A stretch of 11,680 nt of DNA from Candidatus Faecalibacterium faecipullorum (GTDB taxonomy: Bacteria; Bacillota; Clostridia; Oscillospirales; Ruminococcaceae): the NCBI GenBank assembly GCA_019118985.1, contig DWXX01000196.1, positions 1-11,680 of the forward strand. The letters run 5' to 3'. The number at the start of each line of letters is the position of its first letter. Positions within the stretch are counted from its first letter, which is position 1. The notes below the pieces were generated by a model. It did not search any database. It saw nothing but the letters and a program-made list of their open reading frames with translations, and was not told the DNA's origin. Below, one piece after another: positions 1-6,482 of this stretch. The position numbers and the translations under genes are program-made.

Positions 1-228
1 GGCGAGGCCATGGCCGTGATGATGGTGGCCGGCAACAGCCCCAATATGCCGGGCCTGTTCAAGAGCGTCACCTTCCTGACCACCGCCATCGCCAAGGAGA
101 TGAGCTATGCCAGCGGCCTGCAGCGCCAGGCGCTGTTCAGCATCGGCCTGATTTTGTTCATCTTCATCATGATCATCAACCTGGTCCTCAACTTCTTCCT
201 GAAAGGGGGCAGCAACGGTGAAAAGTAA
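1..228 (+). CDS. pstC: Phosphate ABC transporter permease PstC, C-terminal end (partial)
   Basis: Partial gene: reading frame 1 is open from base 1 and ends with TAA at 226-228, giving the last 75 residues. PstC is one of the two membrane permeases of the high-affinity PstSCAB phosphate importer. The visible part begins in the conserved cytoplasmic-loop region (GEAMAVMMVAGN, matching the family's GETMAVxMVxGN), which contacts the ATPase PstB. It ends with a strongly hydrophobic last membrane span around 120-200 and a short polar tail. An internal ATG at base 10 is only an in-frame methionine, not a start. The end overlaps the GTG start of pstA by 11 bases, so the two permeases are probably translationally coupled. 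Identification rests on the motif plus the following pstA-pstB-phoU genes. Confidence 0.93.
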   Translation, partial: GEAMAVMMVAGNSPNMPGLFKSVTFLTTAIAKEMSYASGLQRQALFSIGLILFIFIMIINLVLNFFLKGGSNGEK

Positions 229-1087
229 CCGCTACGCCGACTTCTCCCCCGCCCGCCGGGCGTGGAACCAGTTCTTCACCGCCGCAGTGTGGGTGGCCGC
301 CATCTTTGTCATCGCGCTGGTGGCGGGCATCATCGGCATGGTCCTGGTGCGGGGCATCCCCCATGTCAACTGGACCTTCCTGACCACCACCTCCAGCATC
401 CTGCGGGGTACCAAAGGCATCCTGCCCGCCATCATCAACACCCTCTACATCATCCTGCTGACCCTGATCATCGTGCTGCCCCTCGGGGTGGGCGCGGCCG
501 TCTACCTGACCGAGTACGCCACCAACCGCAAGCTGATCGCCGCCATCGAGTTCACCAACGAGACCCTGGCCGGCATCCCCAGCATCATCTACGGCCTGGT
601 GGGCATGCTGGTCTTTGCCCAGAGCCTCGGGCTGCAGACCAGCCTACTGTCCGGCAGCCTGACCCTGGTCATCATGACCCTGCCCACCATCATCCGCACC
701 ACCCAGGAGTCGCTCAAGACCGTCCCCCTCGGCTACCGCGAGGGCGCCATGGGCCTGGGCGCCGGCAAGTGGCACATCATCCGCACCATCGTGCTGCCCT
801 GCAGCATCGACGGCATCGTCACCGGCTGCATCCTGGCCATCGGCCGCATCGTGGGCGAGAGCGCGGCGCTGCTGTTCACCGCCGGCGCGGCGCAGGTGAT
901 CGCCGGCAACATCATCGAGGCGTACACCTCCAACGGCGCGTCCCTGTCCGTCCTGCTCTACCTGCGCGCCTTTGAGAACGGCGACTTCGACTCCGCCTGG
1001 GGCATCGGCGCCGTGCTGCTGATCCTGGTCCTGGTCATCAACATCGCCGCCCGCCTGGCCAAGAAGCATCTGCGTCAAAAGGGCTGA
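218..1087 (+). CDS. pstA: Phosphate ABC transporter permease PstA
   Basis: PstA pairs with PstC to form the transmembrane channel of the PstSCAB phosphate importer. The protein has 289 residues, normal for the family. Hydrophobic spans are visible at about 22-44, 70-97, 123-139, 143-160, 195-215 and 262-280. The permease EAA loop lies at about 174-193 (REGAMGLGAGKWHIIRTIVL), followed by the typical GESAALLF at 213-220. The start is GTG at 218: it has the purine-rich ribosome binding site AAAGGGGG at 202-209 with an 8-base spacer and overlaps the pstC stop. No ATG start fits better. PstB follows after 19 bases. Such operons are usually induced by phosphate starvation, but the promoter lies outside this window. 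Confidence 0.96.
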   Translation: MKSNRYADFSPARRAWNQFFTAAVWVAAIFVIALVAGIIGMVLVRGIPHVNWTFLTTTSSILRGTKGILPAIINTLYIILLTLIIVLPLGVGAAVYLTEYATNRKLIAAIEFTNETLAGIPSIIYGLVGMLVFAQSLGLQTSLLSGSLTLVIMTLPTIIRTTQESLKTVPLGYREGAMGLGAGKWHIIRTIVLPCSIDGIVTGCILAIGRIVGESAALLFTAGAAQVIAGNIIEAYTSNGASLSVLLYLRAFENGDFDSAWGIGAVLLILVLVINIAARLAKKHLRQKG

Positions 1088-1106
1088 TAAGTGAGGTAAA
1101 AACGAT

Positions 1107-1877
1107 ATGGATACGCAAAACACCACCCCCGTCATCTCGGCCAAGAATCTCGATTTGTGGTACGGCGACTTCAAAGCCCTCAAGTCCATCTCCCTGGACG
1201 TGGGCGAGCGCGAGATCACCGCGCTGATCGGCCCGTCGGGCTGCGGCAAATCCACCTTCCTCAAGACCCTCAACCGGATGAACGACCTCGTCCCCGGCGT
1301 GCGCATCGAGGGGCAGGTCACCCTGCGGGGCGAGGACATCTTTGGCCCGGGCATGGTCCTTACCACCCTGCGCCGCCGGGTGGGCATGGTCTTTCAGAAG
1401 GCCAACCCCTTCCCCATGAGCATCTACGACAACATCACCTACGGCCCCAAGCTGCACGGCGTGCGCAACAAAGCCGAACTGGATGACATCGTCGAGAGCA
1501 GCCTGCGGGGCGCCGCCCTGTGGGAGGAGGTCAAAGACCGCCTGAAAAAGAGCGCCCTCGGCCTGTCGGGCGGGCAGCAGCAGCGGCTGTGCATCGCCCG
1601 CGCCCTGGCCGTCAAGCCCGAAGTGCTGCTGATGGACGAACCCACCTCCGCTTTGGACCCCGGCTCTACCATGAAGGTGGAGGAGCTGATGAGCGAGCTG
1701 AAGAAGAACTACACCGTCGTCATCGTCACCCACAACATGCAGCAGGCCGCCCGTATCAGCGACCGCACCGCCTTCTTCCTGCTGGGCGAGCTGGTCGAGG
1801 TCGGCCCCACCGAGGAGATCTTCAGCACCCCCTCCGACAAGCGCACCGAGGACTACATCTCCGGCCGGTTCGGCTGA
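1107..1877 (+). CDS. pstB: Phosphate ABC transporter ATP-binding protein PstB
   Basis: Cytoplasmic ATPase that drives phosphate import through PstA/PstC. It has 256 residues, the usual family length. All ABC motifs are intact: Walker A GPSGCGKST at 42-50, Q-loop Gln97 in FQKANPFP, the signature LSGGQQQR at 153-160, Walker B VLLMDEP at 173-179 with Asp184 of the D-loop just after, and the switch His209 in VTHN. The phosphate-transporter subfamily is shown by the LNRMNDL segment after Walker A and by QKANPFPMSIYDN. The ATG start has GTGAGG at 1091-1096 with a 10-base spacer. It sits between pstA and phoU in the usual Gram-positive order pstC-A-B-phoU. Confidence 0.97.
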   Translation: MDTQNTTPVISAKNLDLWYGDFKALKSISLDVGEREITALIGPSGCGKSTFLKTLNRMNDLVPGVRIEGQVTLRGEDIFGPGMVLTTLRRRVGMVFQKANPFPMSIYDNITYGPKLHGVRNKAELDDIVESSLRGAALWEEVKDRLKKSALGLSGGQQQRLCIARALAVKPEVLLMDEPTSALDPGSTMKVEELMSELKKNYTVVIVTHNMQQAARISDRTAFFLLGELVEVGPTEEIFSTPSDKRTEDYISGRFG

Positions 1878-1899
1878 TATGAGAGAGGAGCATACACCT

Positions 1900-2568
1900 A
1901 TGAGCATTCGCAAGCACTATGACGAGGCCCTGGCCGAGCTGAACCAGGCCCTGACCGAGATGGGCCAGGCCGCGCAGGACGCCGTCGAAAACGCCATGGA
2001 AGCCCTGGCCACCACCGACGCCGCGGCCGCCGCCCAGATCATCAAGGACGACAACCAGATCAACGATATGGAGCACGACATCGAGCACCGCTGCATGGTG
2101 CTGCTGCTCCGCCAGCAGCCGGTGGCGGGGGACCTGCGCCGGGTCTCGGCCACCCTGAAGGTCATCACCGACCTTGAGCGGATCGGCGACCACGCCGCCG
2201 ACATCGCCGAGATCATGCCCCACCTGTTCGACTCCCGCAAGGCCGGCGACCCCGCCGTCAGCCAGGCCATCAGCATGGGCCAAAAGGCCCACAAGATGGT
2301 GGTGGACGCCCTGGACGCCTTCCTTAAAGAGGACATGAACGCCGCCCAGCAGGTCATTGCCGCCGACGACGAGGTGGACTACGACTTCAACGCCATCAAG
2401 CGCACCCTGGCCGAAGAGATCGCCGCCGACCCCACCCAGGTGGACGCCGCCCTCGACCTTCTGATGATCATCAAGTACCTCGAGCGGATCGGCGACCACG
2501 CCGTCAACGTGGCCGAGTGGGTGCAGTTCACCCGCACCGGCCTGTACAAGAACGAGAGCCTGTTCTAA
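1900..2568 (+). CDS. phoU: Phosphate signalling regulator PhoU
   Basis: PhoU is a cytoplasmic helical protein that links the Pst transporter to the PhoR/PhoB-type two-component system and represses the Pho response when phosphate is sufficient. The 222-residue product has the two tandem three-helix PhoU repeats, each carrying the metal-binding signature: DLERIGDHA at 91-99 and YLERIGDHA at 193-201. I chose the ATG at 1900 rather than the in-frame ATG at 1879, because the ribosome binding site GAGAGGAG lies at 1883-1890 with a 9-base spacer and would be inside the longer version; residue MSIRKHYDEAL is also a normal PhoU start. It starts 22 bases after pstB and is the last gene of the operon, followed by a terminator. 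Confidence 0.96.
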   Translation: MSIRKHYDEALAELNQALTEMGQAAQDAVENAMEALATTDAAAAAQIIKDDNQINDMEHDIEHRCMVLLLRQQPVAGDLRRVSATLKVITDLERIGDHAADIAEIMPHLFDSRKAGDPAVSQAISMGQKAHKMVVDALDAFLKEDMNAAQQVIAADDEVDYDFNAIKRTLAEEIAADPTQVDAALDLLMIIKYLERIGDHAVNVAEWVQFTRTGLYKNESLF

Positions 2569-2585
2569 GCCAGCCAACCCCCTGC

Positions 2586-2624
2586 GGCCCGCCCGGTCCC
2601 CGATGCCGGCGGGCCCTTTTGTTT
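2586..2624 (+). terminator. Rho-independent terminator of the pst-phoU operon
   Basis: GGCCCGCCCGG at 2586-2596 can pair with CCGGCGGGCC at 2606-2615, with one bulged C and a 9-base loop, directly followed by a T-rich run (CTTTTGTTT, 2616-2624). It lies 17 bases after the phoU stop and closes the operon before the next plus-strand gene. Confidence 0.85.
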
Positions 2625-2651
2625 CCAAACTGTTGCCAAAAGGTAAAACTT

Positions 2652-2680
2652 TTTCCATCCGGCCCGGCCCGCAATATGCT
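2652..2680 (+). promoter_or_regulatory. Candidate sigma-A type promoter for the AraC-type gene
   Basis: TTTCCA at 2652-2657 (4 of 6 to TTGACA) and TATGCT at 2675-2680 (4 of 6 to TATAAT) are separated by 17 bases. The -35 overlaps a small inverted repeat (AAAAG at 2638-2642, CTTTT at 2649-2653) that could be an operator. The location fits: after the pst terminator and upstream of a single gene that must have its own promoter. The boxes are imperfect, so this is only a candidate. Confidence 0.3.
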
Positions 2681-2702
2681 GCGACCTTATTTCGTTTTAA
2701 AA

Positions 2703-2741
2703 TCGAACGGAGGAGCGTACTGCTCCGCGTCGATCGGAGGA
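2703..2741 (+). promoter_or_regulatory. Leader with duplicated ribosome binding site and small hairpin
   Basis: The 12-mers TCGAACGGAGGA (2703-2714) and TCGATCGGAGGA (2730-2741) differ at one base and lie 27 bases apart, so a Shine-Dalgarno-containing unit is repeated. The second copy (CGGAGG at 2735-2740) is the working ribosome binding site, 5 bases before the ATG at 2746. The first copy lies in a perfect 5-bp hairpin: GGAGC at 2712-2716 with GCTCC at 2722-2726 and a 5-base loop. No start codon suited to the first copy was seen. A decoy or switchable initiation site is an inference. Confidence 0.5.
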
Positions 2742-2745
2742 TACT

Positions 2746-3156
2746 ATGAACGAAACAGGAACCACCCGTGCCGCTTCGGGCCGCAGCGGCACCGTCAGCC
2801 GCCAGGCGCTGGTCCGTGCCGCCCTGGATGAGATCGCGACCAATTACCGGGAGGCCAACCTCTCCAGCGTAGCGCGCAGCTACCAGGTCTCGCTGGCCTA
2901 TGTGAGCGAATGTGTCCGCGCCGAGACCGGCCGTACTTACAAGGAACTGCTGCAAAAGCACCGGCTGGAGCTTGCCGCCCGGCTGCTGCGCCGCAGCGAC
3001 ATGACCATCCAGCAGATCATCGCCCAGGTGGGGTATGAGAACACCAGCTACTTCTACCGGCTCTTCCGGGCCTATTACGGTCAGAGCCCGCGGGAGTACC
3101 GGCTCAGCCGCCTGTCGCGCGCCGCCCTGCCCGACCGCCCCGCCGACCGGACCTGA
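2746..3156 (+). CDS. Stand-alone AraC/XylS-type DNA-binding domain protein
   Basis: This 136-residue protein consists almost only of the AraC-family double helix-turn-helix domain. The first HTH lies at about 38-62 (LSSVARSYQVSLAYVSECVR). The second is at about 86-112, followed by the family signature in which SYFYRLFRAYYGQSPREYR occupies 101-119. The first 20 residues are polar and unstructured-looking, and the last 15 are Pro/Arg rich. The usual ligand-binding or dimerisation domain is absent, so any signal input must come from a partner or from expression level. Most AraC proteins are 250-300 residues. The start at 2746 is preceded by CGGAGG with a 5-base spacer. The gene is monocistronic, lies after the pst terminator and faces the minus-strand operon. 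Target genes cannot be read from the sequence; either neighbour or its own leader is possible. Confidence 0.85.
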   Translation: MNETGTTRAASGRSGTVSRQALVRAALDEIATNYREANLSSVARSYQVSLAYVSECVRAETGRTYKELLQKHRLELAARLLRRSDMTIQQIIAQVGYENTSYFYRLFRAYYGQSPREYRLSRLSRAALPDRPADRT

Positions 3157-3160
3157 ACGC

Positions 3161-3221
3161 AAAAACCGGCGTCCCCGCCGCAGGCTGCGCAAGCAGCCCA
3201 TGGGGGACGCCGGTTTGTTTT
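3161..3221. terminator. Bidirectional terminator between converging genes
   Basis: A perfect 14-bp stem pairs AAACCGGCGTCCCC (3163-3176) with GGGGACGCCGGTTT (3203-3216). Inside it is a second hairpin, GGCTGC-GCAA-GCAGCC (3183-3198), with a GNRA-type tetraloop. On the plus strand the stem is followed by GTTTTA; on the minus strand it is followed by TT beyond the stem, making a five-T run. It lies 4 bases after the AraC-type gene stop and 2 bases before the helicase stop, so it can end transcription from both sides. Confidence 0.9.
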
Positions 3222-3223
3222 AC

Positions 3224-5128
3224 TCATTCAAAATCGTTGGTGTGGTCCTCGATGGGGGCGGTGGCGCCGCCGTGGGCCTCCATATAGGCGTCAAAGCTCG
3301 AGAACTTCTGCTGCGGGGGCCGCCGGCTGATCAACACCAGCCCGGGGTCCTCGTCCCGCGCCGGGCGGCCGGTCCGGCCGCGCTGACCGGCGCCGCGCCC
3401 GCCCGATGGGCTCTGGCCGCCGCGGGCGGCGGGTTTCTGGGCCGCGCGGGGCGGTTCCGCCTTGGCGGGGCGCTGGGGGCGCTGTTTGGGCTGCTCAGCG
3501 GCGCGGGTCTCGGCGGGGCGGGCGGCTTTCTGCCGGCGGCCGTCCTTCTGGCCCTTTTGCTGGGCCTGATTTTTCTGCTGGGGGGCCCGCCCGCCCTGCT
3601 GGCCGCGGCCCTGCCGGGCGTTCTGGGGCTGGGCGGCGGTCTGGTCGGCCGCGGGGGCCGCCACCGTCCTGGCCGGCAGAACGGCCGTCTCGCCGGCGCT
3701 CAGGAAGTGCGGGTCGAACTTGGGCTGCTGCGGCTGGCCGCCCTGCGCGGGCTTGCCGCGGCCGTCCCGCCTGCGGCGGGAGCGGCTGCGCTTCTCCCCG
3801 CCCTCGCGGGGGGCGCTCTTTTTGGTCTCGTCCATGATGGTCTCCTCTTGTTGGCTGGGGATGGGGGTGACGGGCCCGGCCGCCTTGACGGCTGCGGGCC
3901 GCGGTTCGGATGCAGTCTGGGCCGGGCCGCGGGCGGGCCGCACCTTGACCGGGCCGGCCGGCCGTTTCGGGTCGGCGGCCGGGGCGGCGCCGGCAGTGTC
4001 CCACGGGTGGCCGCTGACCACCGGGATCTTCTTGCGGTTCAGCTTCTCGATGCCGGCCAGGTACTCCATCTCCTCGGGGGCGCAGAAGCTGATGGCGGTG
4101 CCGTCCGCGCCGGCGCGGGCCGTCCGCCCGATGCGGTGGACGTAGGTCTCGGGCACTTCGGGCAGGTCGTAGTTGAACACATGGGACAGCTCGCTGATGT
4201 CGATGCCACGGGCGGCGATGTCGGTAGCCACAAGCACCCTCGTCCGCCCCGCTTTGAAGCCCTCCAGCGCCGCCACCCGGGCGCTCTGGCTCTTGTTGCC
4301 GTGGATGGCCGCCGCCGTGATGCCCTCTTTTTCCAGGTCTTTGGCGATGCGGTTGGCCCCGTGCTTGGTGCGGCTGAACACCAGCGCATTGCGCACCGGC
4401 GGCTGCAGATTCTGGATCAGCCAGGGCAGCAGGCGGCGCTTGTCGTTCTTGGAGACGAAATACAGGCTCTGGTCGATCCGGTCCACCGTGCTGGACACCG
4501 GGTCCACCTTGACAAAGGCCGGGCTGCGCAGGATGCCTGCGGCCAGCTGCTCGATCTCTGACGGCATGGTGGCGCTGAACATCAGGTTCTGCCGCCGGGC
4601 GGGCAGTCTGGCGATCACCCGCTTGACGTCGTGGACAAAGCCCATGTCCAGCATCCGGTCGGCCTCGTCCAGCACAAAGATCTCGACGCCGGTCAGGTCC
4701 ACATACCCCTGGCCGATCAGGTCGTTCAGCCGCCCGGGGCAGGCCACCAGGATGTCCACACCCCGTTTCAGCTGTTCCACCTGGGGGCCCTGCCCCACCC
4801 CGCCGAAGATGACCGCCGCCCGCAAGGGCAGGTAGCGGCCGTACTGCTCAAAGCTCGCCTCGATCTGCAGCGCAAGCTCACGGGTGGGGGTGAGGATCAG
4901 CCCGCGGATGGCCCCCGGCTTTTTGGCCGGGCGGCCGTTCAGCAGTTCCAGCATGGGCAGGGCGAAGGCGGCGGTCTTGCCAGTGCCGGTCTGGGCGCAG
5001 CCCATCAGGTCCTGCCCTTTCAGCACCGGCGGGATGGCCCCCGCCTGGATGGGGGAGGGCTTTTCATACCCTGCCTCGGCCACAGCCCGCAGGATGGGTT
5101 TGGATAGATTCAGTTCTTTGAATGTCAT
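3224..5128 (-). CDS. RhlE-type DEAD-box ATP-dependent RNA helicase with long basic tail
   Basis: Cytoplasmic RNA helicase, probably acting in ribosome assembly or RNA turnover. The 634-residue protein has a complete two-domain core in residues 1-370: Q motif ending at Gln28 (PSPIQ), motif I AQTGTGKT 45-52, Ia PTREL 81-85, GG 109-110, Ib CPGR 130-133 (Cys in place of the common Thr), II DEAD 154-157, III SAT 185-187, IV LVFSRTK 249-255, V ATDIAARGID 301-310 and VI HRIGRTARAG 331-340. Residues 375-634 form a low-complexity tail rich in Ala, Pro, Gln, Arg and Lys, including RSRSRRRRDGRG at about 447-458; such tails bind RNA non-specifically. The tail is long for an RhlE protein. The ATG at 5128 has AAGGAG with only 3 bases of spacing, and starts 12 bases after the DUF1015 gene. 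It is the last gene of the operon. An internal start at codon 432 is listed separately. Confidence 0.93.
   Translation of the reverse strand: MTFKELNLSKPILRAVAEAGYEKPSPIQAGAIPPVLKGQDLMGCAQTGTGKTAAFALPMLELLNGRPAKKPGAIRGLILTPTRELALQIEASFEQYGRYLPLRAAVIFGGVGQGPQVEQLKRGVDILVACPGRLNDLIGQGYVDLTGVEIFVLDEADRMLDMGFVHDVKRVIARLPARRQNLMFSATMPSEIEQLAAGILRSPAFVKVDPVSSTVDRIDQSLYFVSKNDKRRLLPWLIQNLQPPVRNALVFSRTKHGANRIAKDLEKEGITAAAIHGNKSQSARVAALEGFKAGRTRVLVATDIAARGIDISELSHVFNYDLPEVPETYVHRIGRTARAGADGTAISFCAPEEMEYLAGIEKLNRKKIPVVSGHPWDTAGAAPAADPKRPAGPVKVRPARGPAQTASEPRPAAVKAAGPVTPIPSQQEETIMDETKKSAPREGGEKRSRSRRRRDGRGKPAQGGQPQQPKFDPHFLSAGETAVLPARTVAAPAADQTAAQPQNARQGRGQQGGRAPQQKNQAQQKGQKDGRRQKAARPAETRAAEQPKQRPQRPAKAEPPRAAQKPAARGGQSPSGGRGAGQRGRTGRPARDEDPGLVLISRRPPQQKFSSFDAYMEAHGGATAPIEDHTNDFE
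3833..3849 (-). promoter_or_regulatory. Internal ribosome binding site and ATG inside the helicase gene
   Basis: On the minus strand AAGAGGAG (3849-3842) is followed by a 6-base spacer and an in-frame ATG at 3835-3833, codon 432 of the helicase. This site is better spaced than the gene's own start (3 bases). Initiation here would give a 203-residue product, bases 3835 to 3224, beginning MDETKKSAPREGGEKRSRS and made only of the basic tail. The site also coincides with the boundary between an Ala/Pro-rich linker and the highly basic part. Use in the cell is inferred. Confidence 0.4.
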
Positions 5129-5140
5129 AAGCTCCTTGGT

Positions 5141-6439
5141 TTACTCTGCAATGCGGCGGCACTCGAGGTAGTACCGCTTTTCCTCGGCATGGCCCATGCT
5201 GAAGGTCTTGCGGGGCAGCACGCCCCCCAGCACCACCCCGCGGAACAGGTCGCCCTTTTCCAGCGGGGGCAGCAGCAGCCCCACCGCGCCTTCCTTTGCG
5301 CTGAAGGCGCGCACCGCGGCCTCGTCGTGGACATAATCCACCCGCGCCTCGGGGTGATTCTCGAGGAAATATTCCACAAATTCGTCCACCGTCCCGACGA
5401 TGAGGGGGGCGGTGGGGTTCTCAAAGCTGAGGGGGCACTCGTCCACCGGGCCTGCCAGCAGCAGCTTCTGGTGGAATTCGTCCCCAAAGCGGACGCCGGC
5501 CATGTTCTCGTTGCTCCAGGTCACCAGGCTGAGCAGCACCGTCTCGTAGCTGGTGTTGAACAGCACCCGGTGGATGGGCTCGATCTCGATGGCGTCCGAC
5601 CGGACGTTGCACACCTCGGTCAGGCACCACCGGGCGGGGTGGTTCTCCCGCTGGGCGGGGGTCAGGGTGGGCTTCAGCTCCTCCCAGTAGGCTTTGGCGG
5701 TGGCAAGGGAGTGGTTGCCGTCCCCCACCGCCAGGGCCAGCGGGTACTTGCCGGGCGCGTCGGGGTACCGCGCGGCAAAGGTCTCGGCGCTGCCGAGACT
5801 GGCCATCGCCGCCTCGATCTGCGCGATGAGAGCGGGGTCCTCCACCGCCCAGCCGGCCACATGGCCGCCGCCCAGCATCAGCTCGCCGTCGTAGAGAGGG
5901 CGCAGCTGCGCTTTGCGGGCCGCCACCGGCTCGATCAGGGTGCAGCCGGGGTCGTCGGCCAGCATCATCACATGGGGCGTCTCCAGCCGGGCGCCCCGCC
6001 GCACCGCCATCCGGGGCGGGATGCGCTCTTCCACCGTCTTTTCGCTGGGGCGGATGGGCGACAGGCTGCCCCGCCGGTAGTTGTAGGCTTCCAGGTCCAC
6101 CCGGCCCACCAGCCCCTGGCGGACGCGGCCGCTCTGCAGCGTCCGCTCGACGTAGACAAAGCCGTCCACCGCCCTTGTCAGGACATTCTGTTCATAGTCC
6201 GCCATGGTGCGGTGGATCTCCTCCACCCGGGCGGGCAGGTCCTCCGCCCCGAGATAGACCTCGGGCAGGATGAGATGCAGCGCGCTGGGGCCGCCGGCGG
6301 CGGCCTGGGCGGCCTTCTCCCAATAGGACAGGTCGCTGGTGAACTGGTCGCAGGCGATGCAGCCCCACTGCCCCAGCGGCAGGTCGGCTTCGGGCAGAAG
6401 GATATGGGCCGGCATAAAGCAGGACTTCGTTTCCATCAT
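5141..6439 (-). CDS. DUF1015 (COG4198) family protein
   Basis: A 432-residue protein of the DUF1015 family. Recognisable family segments are VGDGNHSLATAKAYWE at 238-253 (the family's DGNHR/DGHHR-like signature) and the C-terminal part with GLLLPPLEKGDLF at 387-399, LPRKTFSMG at 408-416 and KRYYLECRR at 421-429. There is no signal peptide or membrane span, so it should be cytoplasmic. The biochemical role is not settled from sequence; I have an uncertain memory of relatives being linked to free serine kinase activity, which should not be taken as an assignment. The frame stays open upstream to 6523, but the start is one of two adjacent ATGs at 6439 and 6436, preceded by GTGAGG (6450-6445) with 5 or 8 bases of spacing. 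The family-like sequence (KSCFMPAHILLPEADLPLG) also begins there. It is 43 bases from the upstream gene and 12 bases from the helicase gene. Confidence 0.85.
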   Translation of the reverse strand: MMETKSCFMPAHILLPEADLPLGQWGCIACDQFTSDLSYWEKAAQAAAGGPSALHLILPEVYLGAEDLPARVEEIHRTMADYEQNVLTRAVDGFVYVERTLQSGRVRQGLVGRVDLEAYNYRRGSLSPIRPSEKTVEERIPPRMAVRRGARLETPHVMMLADDPGCTLIEPVAARKAQLRPLYDGELMLGGGHVAGWAVEDPALIAQIEAAMASLGSAETFAARYPDAPGKYPLALAVGDGNHSLATAKAYWEELKPTLTPAQRENHPARWCLTEVCNVRSDAIEIEPIHRVLFNTSYETVLLSLVTWSNENMAGVRFGDEFHQKLLLAGPVDECPLSFENPTAPLIVGTVDEFVEYFLENHPEARVDYVHDEAAVRAFSAKEGAVGLLLPPLEKGDLFRGVVLGGVLPRKTFSMGHAEEKRYYLECRRIAE

Positions 6440-6482
6440 TGATTCCTCACTCTCTTGATTCGGGGCCAGGGGGCGGGCGGCT

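Noticed and set aside
1879..1899. Earlier phoU start at 1879
   Set aside because: It places the ribosome binding site GAGAGGAG inside the coding region and adds seven residues not expected in PhoU.
1822..3201. Minus-strand open frame of 459 codons opposite phoU and the AraC-type gene
   Set aside because: It crosses a clear terminator and two recognised plus-strand genes, and it has no recognisable domain.
3035..4561. Plus-strand open frame of 508 codons opposite the helicase gene
   Set aside because: It lies antisense to a helicase with every motif intact, is built of Gly/Ala/Leu/Arg-rich low complexity, and has no family motif; it is an effect of high GC content.
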